Shown here: in pieces, positions 6,826 to 8,526 of the stretch
Layout: each line of letters starts with the position of its first letter
How positions within the stretch are numbered: the first letter of the stretch is position 1
NCBI GenBank assembly: GCA_015488785.1
Contig: WFNC01000116.1
Location: forward strand, 1 to 8,526
From: Flavobacteriales bacterium
GTDB taxonomy: Bacteria; Bacteroidota; Bacteroidia; Flavobacteriales_D; Parvicellaceae
Reading direction: 5' to 3'
DNA: 8,526 nucleotides
The notes under the pieces: model-generated
What the model saw: the letters and a program-made list of their open reading frames with translations, nothing else
Told to the model about the DNA's origin: nothing
Database searches by the model: none
Made by a program: the position numbers and the translations under genes

Positions 6826-7245
6826 ATGGGACAAAAAGTTGAAATCAATCAAGGAGAGATTAAAATTAAATTTACTGAAGCGATAACAGGTAAAATATCA
6901 TTAAAAGAATTAGGAATAAAAGAGGATTTGATAACATTGGAAAACGGACTTTTGCGTTTAGTTTTTGATATGGAAGGAATTGGTGAACATCATTATTTTC
7001 AAATGCCTACCTTATCTATTGTATATAGTGAAGAAGTTGGGGAAACGCATTGGCAATGTGACTTTAATGGAGAAACGATTGTAGATAAAGCCGATCACCA
7101 TGGTCATTCAACGGTGATTTTATTGAATAGAAAAAAAATAAGTGAATTGGAGCATCACCATGAAAATACGCTTATTGTTCATGCAGAATTTCCAGAAGCT
7201 GTACACATTAAGACAAATGAATCTATTGTTAACTTTTTTAAATAA
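6826..7245 (+). CDS. Small histidine-rich protein of unknown function
   Basis: I do not recognise this 139-residue protein. It has no signal peptide or membrane segment and looks cytoplasmic. Hydrophobic and polar residues alternate over much of its length (VEINQGEIKIKF, LLRLVFDM, STVILL, NTLIVHAEF), which suggests a small beta-rich fold. It holds eleven histidines, several in clusters: HH (55-56), HHGH (91-94) and HHH (110-112), with single ones at 75, 119 and 127; a Cys at 78 and acidic residues are nearby. Binding of a metal such as zinc, copper or nickel is possible but is inference. The gene is a single unit: it has its own -7 element upstream with a palindrome before it, and a strong terminator begins 27 nt after the stop. 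The start at 6826 is preceded by a long A/T leader (AAATAATAATAAATT), typical of genes here. Coding status is supported by the clean frame and the flanking promoter and terminator. Confidence 0.82.
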   Translation: MGQKVEINQGEIKIKFTEAITGKISLKELGIKEDLITLENGLLRLVFDMEGIGEHHYFQMPTLSIVYSEEVGETHWQCDFNGETIVDKADHHGHSTVILLNRKKISELEHHHENTLIVHAEFPEAVHIKTNESIVNFFK

Positions 7246-7271
7246 TGTTTGTTTAAAAAATTAAACATGCT

Positions 7272-7313
7272 AAAAAGCTAATCGACGTAAAAGCCGATTA
7301 GCTTTTTGTTTTT
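7272..7313 (+). terminator. Intrinsic terminator after the His-rich gene
   Basis: AAAAAGCTAATCG (7272-7284) and CGATTAGCTTTTT (7295-7307) form a perfect 13-bp stem around a 10-nt loop, followed by G and a further T-run to 7313. It separates the His-rich gene from the PPK2 genes. Confidence 0.93.
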
Positions 7314-7362
7314 GTGATTTGAATACAGCAAATTAAAAAAATTAAAAAAAGTAATAACATAT

Positions 7363-8196
7363 ATGTTTGACAAAGAAGATTTAATCTCATTAAAAACAAA
7401 GGAAGACGCTATTGATTTAGCTCAAAAAAAGAACATTAAAATTAATAAAATTCTATCTAAAATTGCTTACGAAGAAGATTTAGAAAAATTGCAGATAGAG
7501 TTAGTTAATTTGCAAAATTGGATTTCTAAAAACAATTTACGTGTCGCGGTAATTTTTGAAGGAAGAGATGCTGCAGGAAAAGGAGGTTCTATTAGAAGGT
7601 TTACCGAGCATTTAAACCCTCGTTCTATGCGAGTTGTTGCTTTGGCTAAACCAACTGAAGTAGAACAAGGTCAATGGTATTTTAGACGTTACATAAAACA
7701 ACTCCCTAACCCTGGTGAAATTGTATTTTTCGATAGAAGTTGGTACAATAGAGCTGTTGTAGAACCTGTTATGGATTTCTGTACCGAAAGTCAGTATAAT
7801 AAATATATGGTTCAAGTTCCTGAGTTTGAACACATGTTATACGAAGATGGTGTAATTGTAATCAAGTTTTGGTTTTCGATTACAAAAGAAGAACAAATAA
7901 AACGTTTCGATGGTCGATTGTCTAACCCATTGAAAATTTGGAAGTTTAGCCCCGTTGACAAAAAGGGGCAAGAATTATGGGATAAATACTCTTTTTATAA
8001 AGAACAAATGTTTAGCAAAACCCATACGCCATTTAGCCCTTGGATAATTGTAAAAACAAATAACAAGAAAGAGGCTAGATTGGAAAGTATGCGTTATGTA
8101 TTATCTCAATTCAATTACGATGAAAAAAACGAAGCCGCTACTACTCTATTTCCAGATCCAAATATAGTAAGTAGATATTATAGAAATGCTAAATAA
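7363..8196 (+). CDS. ppk2: Polyphosphate kinase 2 (PPK2), first of a tandem pair
   Basis: The 277-residue protein is a single-domain PPK2, a P-loop kinase that transfers phosphate between polyphosphate and nucleoside phosphates, usually forming ATP or GTP from the diphosphate. Walker A is EGRDAAGKGG (residues 66-75, with D69 and K73). Walker B and the lid start are IVFFDRSWYNR (120-130, with D124, R125 and R130). Other family blocks are TEHLNPR (81-87), QWYFRRYI (104-111) and a C-terminal SPWIIVKTNNKKEAR. An N-terminal helical segment (about 1-58) precedes the P-loop. Length fits class I single-domain enzymes; class and nucleotide preference cannot be fixed from sequence alone. It is isolated from upstream transcription by the terminator at 7272-7313, but I see no good -7 element before it. 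A second PPK2 begins 13 nt after its stop, so the two are almost certainly co-transcribed. Confidence 0.95.
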   Translation: MFDKEDLISLKTKEDAIDLAQKKNIKINKILSKIAYEEDLEKLQIELVNLQNWISKNNLRVAVIFEGRDAAGKGGSIRRFTEHLNPRSMRVVALAKPTEVEQGQWYFRRYIKQLPNPGEIVFFDRSWYNRAVVEPVMDFCTESQYNKYMVQVPEFEHMLYEDGVIVIKFWFSITKEEQIKRFDGRLSNPLKIWKFSPVDKKGQELWDKYSFYKEQMFSKTHTPFSPWIIVKTNNKKEARLESMRYVLSQFNYDEKNEAATTLFPDPNIVSRYYRNAK

Positions 8197-8209
8197 TTTG
8201 ACACACAAA

Positions 8210-8526
8210 ATGGAAAATAATATTCAACTAACTGAACAAGATGTTAAAGATTTGAATTCTAAAATTGGAATGCAAAATTTAATATCGAGCGATAAAATTG
8301 ACTTGAAGAAAATAGTTCGATATGTGAATTATGAAAAATACCTTGACGAACTACAAGTTGAATTGATACAAATGCACAATTGGGTAATCGAAAATAACAA
8401 AAAAATGGTTGTTATTTTCGAAGGGAGAGATGCCGCTGGAAAAGGTGGAGCAATTAGACGTATAACCGAGCATTTGAACCCTCGTCATTTCGAAATTGTA
8501 GCTTTACCAAAACCCAATGAAGAAGA
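8210..8526 (+). CDS. ppk2: Polyphosphate kinase 2 (PPK2), second of the pair, truncated by window end
   Basis: An open frame from ATG 8210 runs to the window edge, giving 105 full codons. The visible part covers the N-terminal helical segment (about 1-63), then VVIFEGRDAAGKGG with the Walker A lysine K78 and D74, then TEHLNPR (86-92) and VALPKPNEEE at the end. Between the P-loop strand and NPR (residues 68-92, compared with 63-87 of the first gene) only two of 25 positions differ, while the first 40 residues are much more different. The Walker B and lid regions lie beyond the window. The ATG is chosen because it follows the upstream stop by 13 nt and gives a PPK2 N-terminus of normal length; an internal ATG at codon 21 is possible but less likely. 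Having two adjacent copies suggests either hetero-oligomers or different nucleotide or direction preference, which is inference. Confidence 0.92.
   Translation, partial: MENNIQLTEQDVKDLNSKIGMQNLISSDKIDLKKIVRYVNYEKYLDELQVELIQMHNWVIENNKKMVVIFEGRDAAGKGGAIRRITEHLNPRHFEIVALPKPNEE

Noticed and set aside
1..8526. A single undescribed multi-gene system or mobile island
   Set aside because: Three strong terminators split the window into short independent units of mostly familiar families, and no integrase, transposase, att-like repeat or defence gene is visible.

Overview
The window is a strongly AT-rich stretch of chromosome, very probably from a member of the Flavobacteriia (phylum Bacteroidota). 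Several independent signs agree. There are two exact matches to the Bacteroidota -7 promoter element TAnnTTTG. Gene starts lack Shine-Dalgarno sequences and have A-rich leaders. The first gene encodes a RemB/Wzi-like outer-membrane barrel, and another encodes a phosphosulfolactate synthase of the kind found in flavobacteria. A folded intergenic element at 5838-5911 resembles one I remember from many flavobacterial genomes. All genes lie on the + strand. No tRNA, rRNA, CRISPR array, insertion sequence or phage module is visible.

Layout. (1) Positions 1-1532 hold the 3' part of a RemB-like outer-membrane beta-barrel gene. Its reading frame is open to the window edge and still shows most of a signal peptide. 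(2) Positions 1616-3941 form a two-gene operon: a -7 element, a cytoplasmic protein of about twelve TPR units, a 30-nt gap, phosphosulfolactate synthase, and a strong terminator. (3) Positions 3988-5749 are a single-gene unit for a secreted, Gly/Thr/Ser-rich fibre-like protein with three tandem repeats of about 39 residues and a conserved-looking C-terminal domain, closed by its own terminator. (4) Positions 5750-6652 hold a leader region with a small inverted repeat and a structured RNA candidate, followed by a KdsC-like HAD phosphatase whose leucine codon choice differs clearly from its neighbours. (5) Positions 6653-7313 hold an intergenic region with a 14-bp perfect palindrome and a -7 element, then a small histidine-rich protein I do not recognise, and a perfect 13-bp terminator stem. 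(6) Positions 7363-8526 carry two tandem polyphosphate kinase 2 genes 13 nt apart; the second runs off the window.

The terminators divide the window into short, independent transcription units, so the region looks like ordinary core chromosome and not one multi-gene system. The items most worth a second look are the structured element before the HAD gene, the histidine-rich orphan with its palindromic upstream site, the fibre-like secreted protein, and the PPK2 pair. Two coding regions are easily missed: the N-terminal 180 codons of the barrel gene (3-542) and the second PPK2 (8210 to the edge).
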